DNA of 64,000 bases, taken from Achatina immaculata (taxonomy: Eukaryota > Mollusca > Gastropoda > Stylommatophora > Achatinidae). The DNA is taken from assembly GCA_009760885.1 (NCBI GenBank), contig CM019693.1, forward strand, positions 50,423,853 through 50,487,852, given 5' to 3'. Position numbers and translations under genes: made by a program. The notes beneath the pieces are model-generated. The model worked only from the letters and a program-made list of their open reading frames with translations, ran no database searches and was not told where the DNA came from. This document shows, one piece after another, positions 32,850-44,065 of this stretch. The stretch's first letter is position 1. The number at the start of each line of letters is the position of its first letter.

Positions 32850-35800
32850 GAAGTGACTCGGGTAAAACTGGAGCGACCAACTCCAAATCAGAGCGTAAAA
32901 GGTAGCAGATGGTGAAAGTCCTCCAGATATGGAGGATCCCTGTGAATAAGGATTTACTCAAATAAGCAGGCGCGGACCAACTGGCGGTAGACTCAGAGAG
33001 CGAGGTGGGGTAGTAGGTGCCTCTACTAAAGTGCCTCAGGTGCTCAGTGTGAAGGGAATACCAGGCGGGTAAGAGGCACCTTAAAACCTCTCGCTCCCGC
33101 TGCCTTGCGGGTAGAACAGGGAGTCCAAAGACTAGCGGAGAGTCCGTACACAAACCGACATAAGGTAACACGAAACCACTGTTGTAGCTCCCAAGAACAA
33201 TTATGCTTATTCAGAGTCATAGATTTATCATGAACGAAGTTAATGGATGTTCCTCTGGAACAGCCTCGTCCGGTAGGGCAGCTCACGAGCCACAGGTGAG
33301 GCCAGATCGTCATCAAGCTACTGCTGGCAAAACTAACAAGTTCAAAATAGCAACATGGAATGTTAGAACTTTATTCCAGGCTGGAAAATTAGAAAATATA
33401 AAGAGGGAAATGGAAAGGATGAAGATCAGCATATTAGGAATGAGTGAAGTTAGATGGACAGGTGCAGGGAAGATAAACTCTGATAAATATACAATAATAT
33501 ATTCAGGAAGTGAGAAACATGAACGAGGAGTAGGAATAATATTTGACGAACAAACGGCAAGGACGATTGTAGGATATTTGAACATCTCGGAAGGAGTCCC
33601 GCTAGCCCAACTGAAAAGACGACCAATGAACATAAATATTATACAAGTGTACGCTCCAACATCTGAAAGTTCTGAAGAAGATTACAGCTATTTTATAATG
33701 ACATAGAGACAGCCCTGAAACACACAAAATCACATGAAGTTACTACAGTCATGGGAGATTTTAATGCCAAAGTTGGTAAAGGAAGAACTTCGGACATCGT
33801 TGGTGACTATGGACTGGGGGAGAGGAATGACAGAGGTTATAAATTAATTGAATGGGCAAGAATACACAGCATGGTTGTAGGAAACACCTGGTTTAAACAA
33901 CATCCCCAAAGACTGGCAACGTGGTGTAGCCCAGACAAAAAGACTTGTAATCAGACAGACTATGTATTAATCAACAAACGATTCCGGAATGCATTAATGA
34001 CAACAAAAACCATGCCAGGAGCCGACTGCAATAGTGACCATGACCCACTCTGTGGAAAAATTAGAATAAAACTAAAGAAAGCATGCAGAAAAGATAGAAA
34101 CATCAAACTGAATATAGAACTCCTTAAAAATGACTAAGAACTGAGAGAACAATACAAAGTTATCATAACAAATAGATACAATGCAATAGCAAAGATAAAT
34201 AGTATAGATGAACAATGGGAAATGTTAAGAGATTCTATCCACCAAACTGTTAAGGAGATAATACCACCGAAAAAAGAAGTCCCTAAAAATAAATGGATGA
34301 CAGACGACATCTTAGGGCTGATGGACAAGAGGAGGTGGAGTAAAAATAACGAGGAAAAATATAGCAAGATAAATAAAGAAATAAGACGCAAATGCAGAGA
34401 AGCAAAAGAAATGTGGTTAAAAGAACAGTGCAGACAGATAGAGGACTCTCATAATAAAGACAGCAAAAACATGCACAAACGAATTAATGAACTCACAGGC
34501 AGGAACACAAAATATACCACAGGATGCCTGAAATCAAAAGAAGGTAAAATGTTAATGGGAAAAGAAGACATTGTGGACAGGTGGACAGAGTATATCGGTG
34601 AGCTATATGGAGGAGAAAGACCAGAATTAACACCAGATACTGAAAACTGTGAGGGACCACCAATACTTGAAGATGAAATCATAGATGCCATCAATCACAT
34701 GAAGAAAGGAAAAGCGACTGGGCCTGATAATATAACAAAAGAAGAAATAGAGGCACTAGAGGAGACAGGAATAAAAATAATAACCAAGTTACTGAATGAC
34801 ATTTACAACAGTGGTTATATTCCCAGTGACCTGATTAAATCCACGTTTATAGCACTACCAAAGAAACCAGGTGCAAAGGAATGTGACGACCACAGGACTA
34901 TCAGCCTCTCATGTCACATAACGAAGCTACTTCTGAGAATAATTATGAGAAGAACAAGGAAAAAGATCAAAATGGAAATAGCAGATGAACAGTTTGGATT
35001 TGTTGAAGGAAAGGGAACACACAATGCCATTTATGCTTTACGAACACTAACAGAAAGAGCTTTAGAAGTACAGAAAGATCTCTACTTATGCTTCATTCAT
35101 TACACCAAGGCATTTGACAAGGTGAAACATAATGAAATTATTAAAATGTTTGAAGACATCAATATAGACGGCAAAGACCTGAAGATTGTAAAACATCTAT
35201 ACTGGCAGCAAGAAGCAGCAGTTCGAGTTGAAAATAGGATTGGAAAATATCAACCTATAAAACAAGGGGTGCGACAAGGATGTGTACTATCTCCAGACCT
35301 TTTTTCTCTGTACAGCGTGAATATTATAAGAACGATCATTACAGAACCAGGCATAAAAATTGGAGGATACAATATTAACAACCTTTGATATGCTGACGAC
35401 ACAGTACTGATAGCTGAGAACCAACAAGACTTGCAAAGTCTCTTGGATAAAGTGGCCAAAGAAAGTGAACAGAAAGGCTTTACTTTGAACATCAAAAAGA
35501 CAGAGACTATGGTAATATCTAAGAAACAGAATCCACCAGCATGCAGTATTAAATTAAACGGAACTATTCTAAAGCAGGTGCAGAAATTCAAATACCTTGG
35601 AGCAGTAATAACTTCAGATGGGAAATGCAGAACAGAAATTAGGAACAGAATAGGCCAAGCAAAGACTGCATTTCAGAGAATGAGAAACATATTAGCTAAC
35701 ACATCTTTATCAATGAATGTTAGAAAACGAGTCCTAAAATGCTATATTGAACCTATCTTGTTATATGGAAGTGAATCATGGACAATAGGCAAGTCTGCAC

Positions 35801-35945
35801 AAAAATCATTGGAAGCAGCAGAAATGTGGTTTATTAGAAGAATGTTGCGAATCCACTGGACAGCAAAAATAACTAACGAAGAAGGTATGAGAAGATCTGG
35901 AAAGACAAAACATCTTGTAAAAAAAAATAAGAGAGAGACAATGTA
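32850..35945 (+). mobile_element. RTE-A LINE, nearly full length, 3'-truncated
   Basis: It comprises a GC-richer leader (about 32850-33202), an endonuclease-RT ORF (33203-35945, broken), and an abrupt end at AGAGACAATGTACT, where other RTE-A copies continue with the GRPREMILD C-terminal segment and ATG tail. The leader start is approximate. The right end abuts the 38-bp array at a shared TGTACT(GATG). Confidence 0.88.
33203..35945 (+). pseudogene. RTE-clade endonuclease/reverse transcriptase, inactivated
   Basis: The apurinic-type endonuclease has KFKIATWNVRTLF, ILGMSEVRWTGAG and IIQVYAPTSESSEED, a frameshift near 33690, then VMGDFNAKVGKG, QTDYVLINKRF and DCNSDHDPLCGK. A TAA follows at 34135. 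The RT then gives KKGKATGPDNITKEEIEAL, EQFGFVEGKGTHNAIYALR, FIHYTKAFDKVKH, QGVRQGCVLSP, YADD and ILLYGSESWTIG. In RT motif A the usual first Asp (FIDY in RTE-B here) is His. A TGA at 35386-35388 replaces the Arg of RYADD, consistent with a CGA-to-TGA transition. The product would act in target-primed reverse transcription, but with these lesions it cannot be autonomous. Confidence 0.92.
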
Positions 35946-36780
35946 CTGATGATACAAACTAATAACTGATTGAAAGGAGTGTATGATGATATAAACTAAT
36001 AACTGATAAATGGCGGTGTACCGATAGTATAAACTAATAACTGATAAAAGAGGATGTACTGATGATATAAACTAATAACTGATAAAAGAGAATGTACTGA
36101 TGATATAAAATAATAACTGATAAAAGGGAGTGTACTGATGACATAAACTAAGAACTGATAAAAGGGAGTGTACTGATGACATAAACTAATAACTGATAAA
36201 AGGGAGTGTACTGATGACATAAACTAAGAACTGATAAAAGGGAGTGTACTGATGACATAAACTAATAACTGATAAAAGGGAGTGTACTGATGACATAAAC
36301 TAATAACTGATAAAAGGGAGCGTGGTAATGTCATAAACTAATAACAAATAAAAGACGTGTAATGATGATATAAACTAATAACAAATAAAAGACGTGTACT
36401 GATGATATAAACTAATAACAAATAAAAGACGTGTACTGATGATATAAACTAATAACAAATAAAAGACGTGTACTGATGATATAAACTAATAACTGATAAA
36501 GGGCGTGTACTGATGATATAAACTAATAACCGATAAAAGGCGTGTACTGATGATATAAACTAATAACTGATAAAACAGGGTGTACTGATGATATAAACTA
36601 ATAACTGATAAAAGGGGGTGTACTGATGATATAAGCTAATAACTGATAAAAAGGGGTGTACTGATGATATAAACTAATAACTGATAAAAGGGGGTGTACT
36701 GATGATATAAGCTAAACTGATAAAACAGGGTGTACTGATGATATAATTTAGTGACCGGTGATAGTGTGTGTACTGTTCCT
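35946..36780. repeat. 38-bp minisatellite, segment 1
   Basis: About 21 units with TGTACTGATGATATAAACTA and ATAACTGATAAAAGGGAG. The array resumes at 38430 and 39707 after inserted material. Confidence 0.95.
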
Positions 36781-37165
36781 CTTCACAGCCTCTTCAGCTG
36801 TTTAATTGTTGAAGAGCGATAGATGTCCTCCTTTTAATTTCCCTCATTGTATCTCCATTATTAGTTAGAAGAGATCCAAGATATTCAAAACTCTCCACTT
36901 CTTCCAATTTTTCCTTATTGATATATATTTCAGCTGCTTTGTTTGTTTTGTCAGTTGTCATCAATTTAGTTTTCTTTGCATTAAGATAGAGGTTCTGCTC
37001 TTCGCTGTTCTTACGGACTGACATAATTAGTTTTTTCATACCTTTTTTTGTTATGGACAGTAATATTGTGTCATCAGCATATCTAATCTCTGTTATTTCA
37101 TAACCTCCAATTGTTATGGCATCGCAATATTCTTTGTCTACATCTTCTCTAACTTTCCTCTTTCC
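36781..37165 (-). mobile_element. RTE-B LINE internal RT fragment
   Basis: The minus strand reads EIRYADDTILLSITKKGMKK, SEEQNLYLNAKKTKLMTTDK, EEVESFEYLGSLLTNNGDT and REIKRRTSIAL. The YADD box is kept. It lacks the C-terminus and tail. A further short RTE-B piece (ACCCCTTGTTTTATGTCAAA) lies at 38387-38410, in the position expected if 37166-38386 had been inserted into this copy. Confidence 0.82.
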
Positions 37166-38386
37166 TTACGCACCAGTTGTAAAAGGATTTCCTTCGCGGA
37201 TGGTATATTACTAATTGTGCCAACATGGCATCAACTAAAGGCGTATACCTCTGTGCAGTACACAGAGAGGAGAGTCAGAGATACTGATGTTTGTGGACTT
37301 TGATTGTATTAGAAAGACTTACATGTTGTTGTTGCCTGTAAGAGTTGGTAACACTACTTTACTGAAAAGGCAAACTTGTCACTATGGTATACCCTAAGCA
37401 ACACAACAATGCCAGGTTCGCAACTGTCACAACAAAAACAACAGTGTCACATAATGAAAGCTTGCACAGGACTTCCCACTCATTCAACAGTACTAACAGA
37501 AAAGAACTCCATGTAGGTAATGAATAGACTAAGTTCCAAGATACACATCAAACATTTATTAAGTGAACAAATGAAATGGTGGAAGATGGAGATGAGGAAG
37601 GAAAACGAACTGCCAACATGGCAGGGTGATTTAACACACCATACAAGAGCTTCTCTGGCATGTAGTCGGCGCCATGGGGAAGAAAAGCCTGACAACAACA
37701 AGCAAGTAAAAACAATTACTTACAATATTGTGAACTTCCAACACATCTCCCAATCATACAAATCTGTCCTGACAAGGACAACACTCCTAACATCTACATA
37801 TCAGTACAAGGTAAAGGAACATTCCCCTAAAGGACAATATGCTGAGCTAAAACTATTCCATTACTAAAACTGATCTGCAACTACTCTACTGGGGAAAATG
37901 ACCACTCAGCAAAACATTCTACACAAAATCCCATCTCTAACAAAATTTACTCAAGCTGAAATATTCCCTACAAATTTACCATGAATTTTCTCAAAATTTA
38001 TTTCACTGACGTCTGTTTACTGACCTTGCGTAATGAAGTGTCAAAATTAACCTTGAATGGAAAAATTCCAAAGTTTAAATATTCTGTTACTAAATATAAC
38101 TAGTCTAGACAGCTCACAAGGTCTCGTGAAGCTAACATGTCATAACTCACCTTGAGTAAGAAAAAGAACATTCCAAGGCCTACATTTCTGCACTAAATTT
38201 AGAATTTCTAGACACAAGAATATTAATAATTCTCATTAAGTCAACATGACATAACTAAGCTTCCAATTTAAGGGCCTCAAAAGCTAAGTCTAGGAACTAA
38301 ATCTATCTTTTGATTACGTACCTTTGATAGTAAAAATCTCTGTACTAACAAATCATTATTTAAAAATACTGTCACACAATGATTGA
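37166..38386. other. Unrecognised 1.2-kb segment inside an RTE-B copy
   Basis: Bounded on both sides by RTE-B sequence that is contiguous in the intact copy at 52580-52700, so it looks like an insertion. It contains a 115-codon plus-strand frame at 37520-37867 (QMKWWKMEMRKENELPTW, HTRASLACSRRHGEEKPD) that I do not recognise. No clear terminal repeats were found. Confidence 0.4.
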
Positions 38387-38429
38387 CCCCTTGTTTTATG
38401 TCAAACAATGTTAACTAGATTATGATATA

Positions 38430-39262
38430 ATCTAGTAAATGATAATACTGGATGTACGGATGATATAAAATAGTGACTGATAATAATGAGTGTACTGATG
38501 ATATAAACCAGTGAGTGATAATAGCGGGAGTAGTGATGAAATAAACTAATGAATGATAATCACAGGTGTACTGACGTTATAAAATAATGAATGAAAATAT
38601 CCGATATACTGATGATATAAACTACTGATTGATAATAGCGGGTGTATTGATGATATAAACTGCTGAATAATAGTAATGGGAGTACTGATGATATAAACTA
38701 GCGAATGATAATAGCGCGTGTACTGATGATATAAACTAGTGAATGATAATAAAGGATGTATTGATAATATAAACTAATGACGGATAATGGGGTGTGTACT
38801 GATGATATAAACTAGTGACTGATAATAGCGGGGTACTGATGATATAACTTAGTGACTGATAATAATGAGTGTACTGATAATATAAATTAGTGATTGATAA
38901 TATCGGGAGTACTTATGATATTAAATAGTGACTGATAATAGCGCGTGAAGTGATATAAACTAACGAATGATATTGCTAAGTGTACTGATCATATATAAAC
39001 TAATAACTGACAATAACGGCTGTATTGATGATAACAACTAGTGACTGATAATAGCGGGTATACTGATGATATAAACTAATGACTGATAATACTAAGTGTG
39101 CTGATGATATAAACTAATGACTGATAATACTAAGTGTGCTGATGATATAAACTAATGACTGATAATACTAAGTGTGCTGATGATATAAACTAATAACTGA
39201 TAATACTAAGTTTACAGATGATATAAACTAGCGACTGATAATACCGCGTGCACTGTGTGGTG
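38430..39262. repeat. 38-bp minisatellite, segment 2 (diverged)
   Basis: Units with ACTGATGATATAAACTA and GACTGATAATAGCGGG variants, more diverged than segment 1. The last four units are nearly identical. Confidence 0.92.
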
Positions 39263-39269
39263 ATGATTT

Positions 39270-39580
39270 AAGCTCAGTCAGTCATTTGCATGTCCCTTGC
39301 AGAACTTTGCCTTCCAAACAGCTTTCCTGTAGGCCTCTCGGTTGTGAGCAAGATGGCCTGCTGCTGATGCATCCATTTGCAGATCATCATCTTCCTCTTT
39401 TTCTTTTTCCCATTATGTATCCTTCCAAGACGGTCTTCTCTAGATTATCATGACGTTTAATGTGTCCACAATATTTAAGTTTTCTCTCTTTAATCCTCTT
39501 TACTAGCCAGCCTTCTTAACATTAGGTTTTTGTAGTATGGATATATTTGTTCTTTTTTGTGTCTATGATATTTGAAGACG
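39270..39580 (-). mobile_element. RTE-B LINE 3' fragment in the 38-bp array
   Basis: The minus strand carries the KYCGHIKRHDNLEK to RKGHAND C-terminal region, with a deletion over part of the GRPRRRWLQ block. The tail is degenerate (AATGACTGACTGAGC). Confidence 0.78.
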
Positions 39581-39594
39581 TATTTTAAGAAGCA

Positions 39595-39596
<2 letters not shown>

Positions 39597-39654
<58 letters not shown>

Positions 39655-39673
39655 TAGATAGATAGATAGATAG

Positions 39674-39706
<33 letters not shown>
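39597..39706. repeat. Compound microsatellite (TA)n (GATA)n (GA)n
   Basis: About 27 TA units, then 6 TAGA/GATA units, then about 14 GA units, directly adjoining the RTE-B fragment. The 38-bp repeat unit resumes at 39707. Confidence 0.97.
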
Positions 39707-39712
<6 letters not shown>

Positions 39713-39894
39713 AAGCTAATAACTGATAATATCGTGTGTACTGATATCTTTGATGATGTTAAATTTGAAGGTTTTGTTGTTACATCGGATTTATATCAAA
39801 TGCAAGCTGTAATATGCATGATGGTACTTACTTAATGTTGATGGTGAAGGAAATGTTAAAGTAATAATGTGATAGTTTTGAAAGCTGTGATAAT

Positions 39895-40705
39895 GTTGAT
39901 CATGATAGCAATGCTAACAGTAGTAAAATATGTTAACGGTAAATATGTCTGATAATAATGTTACAGTTATAACATATCTTAACAGTAATTATGTCTGATA
40001 GCAGTGCTAAGACTGATGTTAACGGTAAATATGTCTGATAGTAGTGCTAACATTGATATTAAGGGTATATATGTCTGATATGAGACATGGAGAAGAACAA
40101 CAGAAAAGATGTTGAGCAATAGAGGGCTCACCTGGGCAAGAGCAGAAAAAAAGGCAAAGGACAGGCATTTGTGGAAAACCCTTGCGGAAGCCCCATGTGC
40201 CCTGGGCACTTAAGGTTCAGAGAGAGAGAGAGAGATGTCTGATAGTGGTGCTAACATTGATATTAAGGGTAAATATGTCTGATAGTAATGTTAACAGTGA
40301 TAACATATGTTAACGGTTAATATGTCTGATAGATGTGCTAACAGTGCTGTTAACTGTAAATATGTCTGATACTGGTGCAAACAGTGATGTTAACGGTAAA
40401 TATTTCTGATAGTAATGTTAAATGTGATAACATATGTTACCGGCTAATACTTCTGGTAGCAGTTCTAACAGTGATTTTAACGGTAAATATGTCTGATAGA
40501 AATGCTAACATTGATGTTAACGGTAAATATGTCTGATAATAGTGCTAACAGTGATGACAATGGTAAATATGTCTGACAGTAGTGATAACATATGTTGTAG
40601 ACAAATATGTCTGATATTAGTGCTAACATATTTTGACGGCAAATATGTCTGATAGTAATGCTAACAGTAATAACATATGTTAACAATAAATACGTCTGAT
40701 AGTTT
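39895..40705. repeat. 41-bp minisatellite, about 16 copies
   Basis: The unit contains TAAATATGTCTGATAGTAGT and GCTAACAGTGATGTTAACGG. It is interrupted at 40081-40234 by an RTE-D fragment. Confidence 0.94.
40081..40234 (+). mobile_element. RTE-D LINE 3' end with (GA)n tail and 10-bp target duplication
   Basis: It encodes ETWRRTTEKMLSNRGLTWAR, KKAKDRHLWKTLAEAPCALG and stop, then a (GA)n tail. ATGTCTGATA is present at 40071-40080 and 40235-40244 as target-site duplication. Confidence 0.87.
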
Positions 40706-40789
40706 GTGTTCCTACCGACGTAAAGGAGATTGTGGTTCTGTGCTGTTCCAGTAGCTGAGATAAGTCATTTGCCATTTTTCATTAATTTT

Positions 40790-40965
40790 TAAAATTGTTA
40801 ATGTTTTATCATCATTAAATTAATATGAATCTGTACTGTGTCTCCTCTCTCTGATTCTTCGTCCTGTTTGTTTTTATTTGACAAAGGCTCACGCGGAAAC
40901 GACACAAGTGTGTTATCGTTAGATAACAAAGCTGTTTCAACATTTTTCCTACTTTATACATTTTG
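40790..40965 (+). repeat. Dispersed repeat with hammerhead-like core, copy 1
   Basis: Homologous to 59045-59190. Both contain TCTCCTCTCTCT, then GGCTCACGCSGAAACG, then a CACAA-GTGTG inverted word and a poly-T-rich end. GGC-TCAC-GCG/GAAA at 40886-40899 resembles stem II and the GAAA of a hammerhead ribozyme, but the expected CTGATGA is TTTGACAAA here. Confidence 0.55.
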
Positions 40966-41157
40966 GTAACACAGCTTTACTGCAGTGCTATGTGTGTAGT
41001 TGTACACCTGTACACTAATTATTGTGCGTACATCACTTTATACCGTAGGCCTGCAACAAACATTTATTAACGTCGATTATACAATCAACTTTTGTTTCAT
41101 GCAAACATAAACAGAATTTATGAAAATGTTAACATTAGAAATTGTTAGTTATCATAG

Positions 41158-41304
41158 CATCCACAACATCCAGAACTAGCACATCCAGAAAGAGATGTAA
41201 CACTAGGACTTACATTTCATGGTCGCTGCACGTTCTCTAGCTCGTGTATGAAATAACAACCAAGAGAGGTAACTGCGTCAAGCAAGGGAGACTACTACTT
41301 TATA
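41158..41304 (+). repeat. Dispersed repeat, copy 2 (mate at 862-1016)
   Basis: About 150 bp, same orientation and high identity to 862-1016. Confidence 0.75.
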
Positions 41305-41588
41305 GCAATGATGTGTGGATGATATTTCAAATGAAGACAAAAAAATTATTACAAGATAATTTATTTAATTTAATCTCGTATCTATTACTCGTAAATTAGA
41401 AACAGCGATAACAGTAAGTAATAAGACTGGCAGCGATAGGGACCCTAATAGGATATGTCAATTTAAGTGCATAAATTTATTGTTATAATTAAAATAATGA
41501 AATAATATAAAGATGTCATTTTGGAAATGTGTAACTTACTGGCAGGTGTTCAGTATTTGGGGAGTCAGGCAACGTCGCATTCGAGAAA

Positions 41589-41893
41589 ATGGCTGACACG
41601 ATACTTCTGGTGGAGCCAAACCAGCATCCCGAGACTATGCTTTATTCTGAGTGTGAATCTCTGAATGATTGTCTTGAAGGAACTTGTAAAATCTTTGAAG
41701 AAGATTTGAAACGCCTGCATCCACGCGATCCATCCATTAGTTAGGATATTTCACAGCTGTTTGAGCTGATAGACCAGCTAACTGATCTCAGCTGCTCATG
41801 CTCTAGACGACGTTCGGCACATACACACATCATAGCAAGGACTGGCTGAAGGAGAAGCTGTATCACGTGGTACGCAAACAAGCTGGAAAATGA
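41589..41893 (+). pseudogene. ERH: Processed pseudogene of Enhancer of rudimentary homolog
   Basis: From ATG 41589 the frame reads ADTILLVEPNQHPETMLYSE, CESLNDCLEGTCKIFEEDLK, RLHPRDPSIS, stop (TAG), DISQLFELIDQLTDLSCS. A +1 frameshift then gives YTHHSKDWLKEKLYHVVRKQ, AGK and a stop at 41891-41893. This follows the whole ~100-residue ERH protein, a small conserved nuclear factor of eukaryotes: TILLVxP, ESxNxCxEGxCK, DISQLFxxID, KDWxKEKxY. The TAG falls on the conserved Tyr before DISQLF. The coding sequence is uninterrupted by introns, indicating a retrocopy; a poly-A tract is not clear downstream. The active parental gene must lie elsewhere. Confidence 0.9.
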
Positions 41894-42330
41894 TTGCTTT
41901 TTTTCATTCACTTTTTTTCCATTTTTCAAAGTTCAGATTCTCGTTTTCATGTTAATTGTTGCACGCAGTCTCTTTGATCATACTTTAGTGTAATAATCAT
42001 CAGAATCTTACACACTTATCAGATCATTCACTTACTTGAAAGCAAAACTTTAGAGAAGCCATGTTTGGAAATGAGTTATTGTAAGTTTGGGAAAGAGGAA
42101 GCAGTCGGCACATTATCAAGAGAGCATTATGGGTACTTCTCCGTAGTAACAGTAGAAATATAAAGCATACATTAGTAAATTTGTTGTGTTGTAGAAGATT
42201 TTGTGTAAGTTTCTTACGAAGAAAGATACTGTCCTAGATTGTAGAGAAACTGGAATCTATATAGTTTTTTGGAGAAACTTGAAATTTGTAATACATAATT
42301 TGCAATCTTATTTTGGAGAAATTGAAATCT
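41894..42330. other. Unique AT-rich spacer
   Basis: No gene recognised. Confidence 0.3.
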
Positions 42331-43450
42331 CTCTCTCCTAACGTTAAGTGCCCAAGGCACATGGGGCTTCCGCAAGGGTTTTCCACAAATGCCTGTCCTT
42401 TGCCTTTTTTTCTGCTCTTGCCCTGGTGAGCCCTCTATTGTTCAACATCCTCTCTGTTGTTCTTCTCTGTGTCTCTTTTGGTCTACCCTTACTTCTGTTC
42501 CCCTGTGGTGTCCATCTTAGTGCTATTTTTTGGTAGTGAGTTGTCAGTCATTCGGAGCACATGTCCCAACCATCGCCAGCGTCTTTCCTCAATAATTGTT
42601 GTCAGTGGCTTCATCTGCATTTCTGCCAACAAGATGTTATTTCTTATGGTTTTTGGCCAAATTATTTTTCTAATTCTTCGTAAAAAGAATCTGTGGAGAG
42701 GAGCAGACAGAACCACAAAAATAAGATTTTTAAGGGCATGCATCTTTCCCATAGCAACATATGCCTGTGAGACCTGGACACTTAACAAAACAGCTGAGAA
42801 ACACATAAATGCCTTTGAATGTAAATGCTACAGAAGAGTTCTCCAAATATCGTGGACACAAAAAAGAACAAATATATCTATACTACAAGAGCTTAATATT
42901 GAAGAAGGCTGGCTAGTGAAGAGGATTAAAGAGAGAAAACTGAAATATTTTGGCCACATTAAACGTCATGATAATTTAGAGAAGACCGTATTGGAAGGAT
43001 ACATAATGGGAAAAAGAAAAAGAGGAAGACCAAGACGAAGATGGCTGCAAGACATCGTTGACGATCTGCAGGCCATCTTGCTCACAACCGAGAGGCCTAC
43101 AGGAGTGCTGTTTGGGAGGCAAAGTTCCGCAAGGGACATGCAAATGAATAAATGAATGAATTCTTCGTAAACATTCAGTCTGGAAAGAATTCAACTTGTT
43201 TTCTATGGTTTTGGTGATTTTCCATTTTTCACTTCCATAGAGTAGTGCACTTAGAACTCTTAAATATCCTGATTTTCGTATTCATGCTTAGTTTGTTAGA
43301 TTTCCATATAGTCTGTAGCAATGAGCCTGGTTTGCTCTAGTAAGTCTGCTGTTGATGTCCTCTGTGCTGTCTCCATTTTCTACTACTCTACTGCCAAAAT
43401 GAAATGGTTTAAGCGTAATTGGAATCTGTAATAGGTTTTTGGAGAAAATG
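42331..43450 (-). mobile_element. RTE-D LINE, C-terminal RT region, split by an RTE-B insertion
   Basis: The minus strand reads FHFGSRVVENGDSTEDINSR, VLSALLYGSEKWKITKTIEN, KLNSFQTECLRRI, then after the insertion RKIIWPKTIRNNILLAEMQM, KPLTTIIEERRWRWLGHVLR, and finally KGQAFVENPCGSPMCLGH in a shifted frame with a short GA tail. It is inactive through frameshifts. Confidence 0.82.
42685..43158 (+). mobile_element. RTE-B LINE 3' fragment with 13-bp target duplication, nested in RTE-D
   Basis: It encodes NLWRGADRTTKIRFLRACIF, PIATYACETWTLNKTAEKHI, then the KYFGHIKRH to RKGHANE-like C-terminus with a short deletion near 43068, and an AATG-type tail. AATTCTTCGTAAA occurs at 42672-42684 and 43159-43171. 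Removing the insert restores contiguous RTE-D sequence. Confidence 0.92.
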
Positions 43451-43679
43451 GAATGAATAGAACAGTACCTGGTAGAAACTGGTTATGTTACAGTGGTAAT
43501 GTTTTATATATATTTTTTAAAATTAAATTTATGCTTATTTTGCAACAACAACAACAAATAAATAAATGCACGTAAACAAAATGCTGCACACAGCAAAATC
43601 ATCAGAGAAAATTAAAACATGGTGGAGCAGTACAACAGAGAAAATTACAAACACAAAACAACAACAGTCTTGTTAGGAA

Positions 43680-43862
43680 CGTAACAGTCAACAGCTTTGT
43701 CAGGTTAACAGTCAACAGCTTTGTCAGGTTAACAGTCAACAGCTTTGTCAGGTAAGCGTCAACAGCTTTGTCAGGTAAGCGTCAACAGCTTTGTCAGGTA
43801 AGCGTCAACAGCTTTGTCAGGTAAGCGTCAACAGCTTTGTCAGGTAAGCGTCAACAGCTTTG
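43680..43862. repeat. 23-bp minisatellite, about 8 copies
   Basis: Units GCGTCAACAGCTTTGTCAGG then TAA; the first copies use AACAGTCAACAGC. Confidence 0.94.
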
Positions 43863-44065
43863 TGTGACAATTGTAAGGCTATATTTATGAATGTAACAGT
43901 TACAGATCTGTGGCGTCAGGTCACGTCGCCCCATGTTCTCTTTAATTTTGCGGAGCATTTCCGGCGTCACTTTTGTGAAGACAAGATGGCGGATACGAGA
44001 GTTGCCACAATGAAGGAAAGACACGTGACTGCCGCCTGGGCCCTCCAGCGGCACTGGAAAGAAAC

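Noticed and set aside
33313..33633. Minus-strand 106-codon hydrophobic frame
   Set aside because: Antisense shadow of the RTE-A endonuclease.
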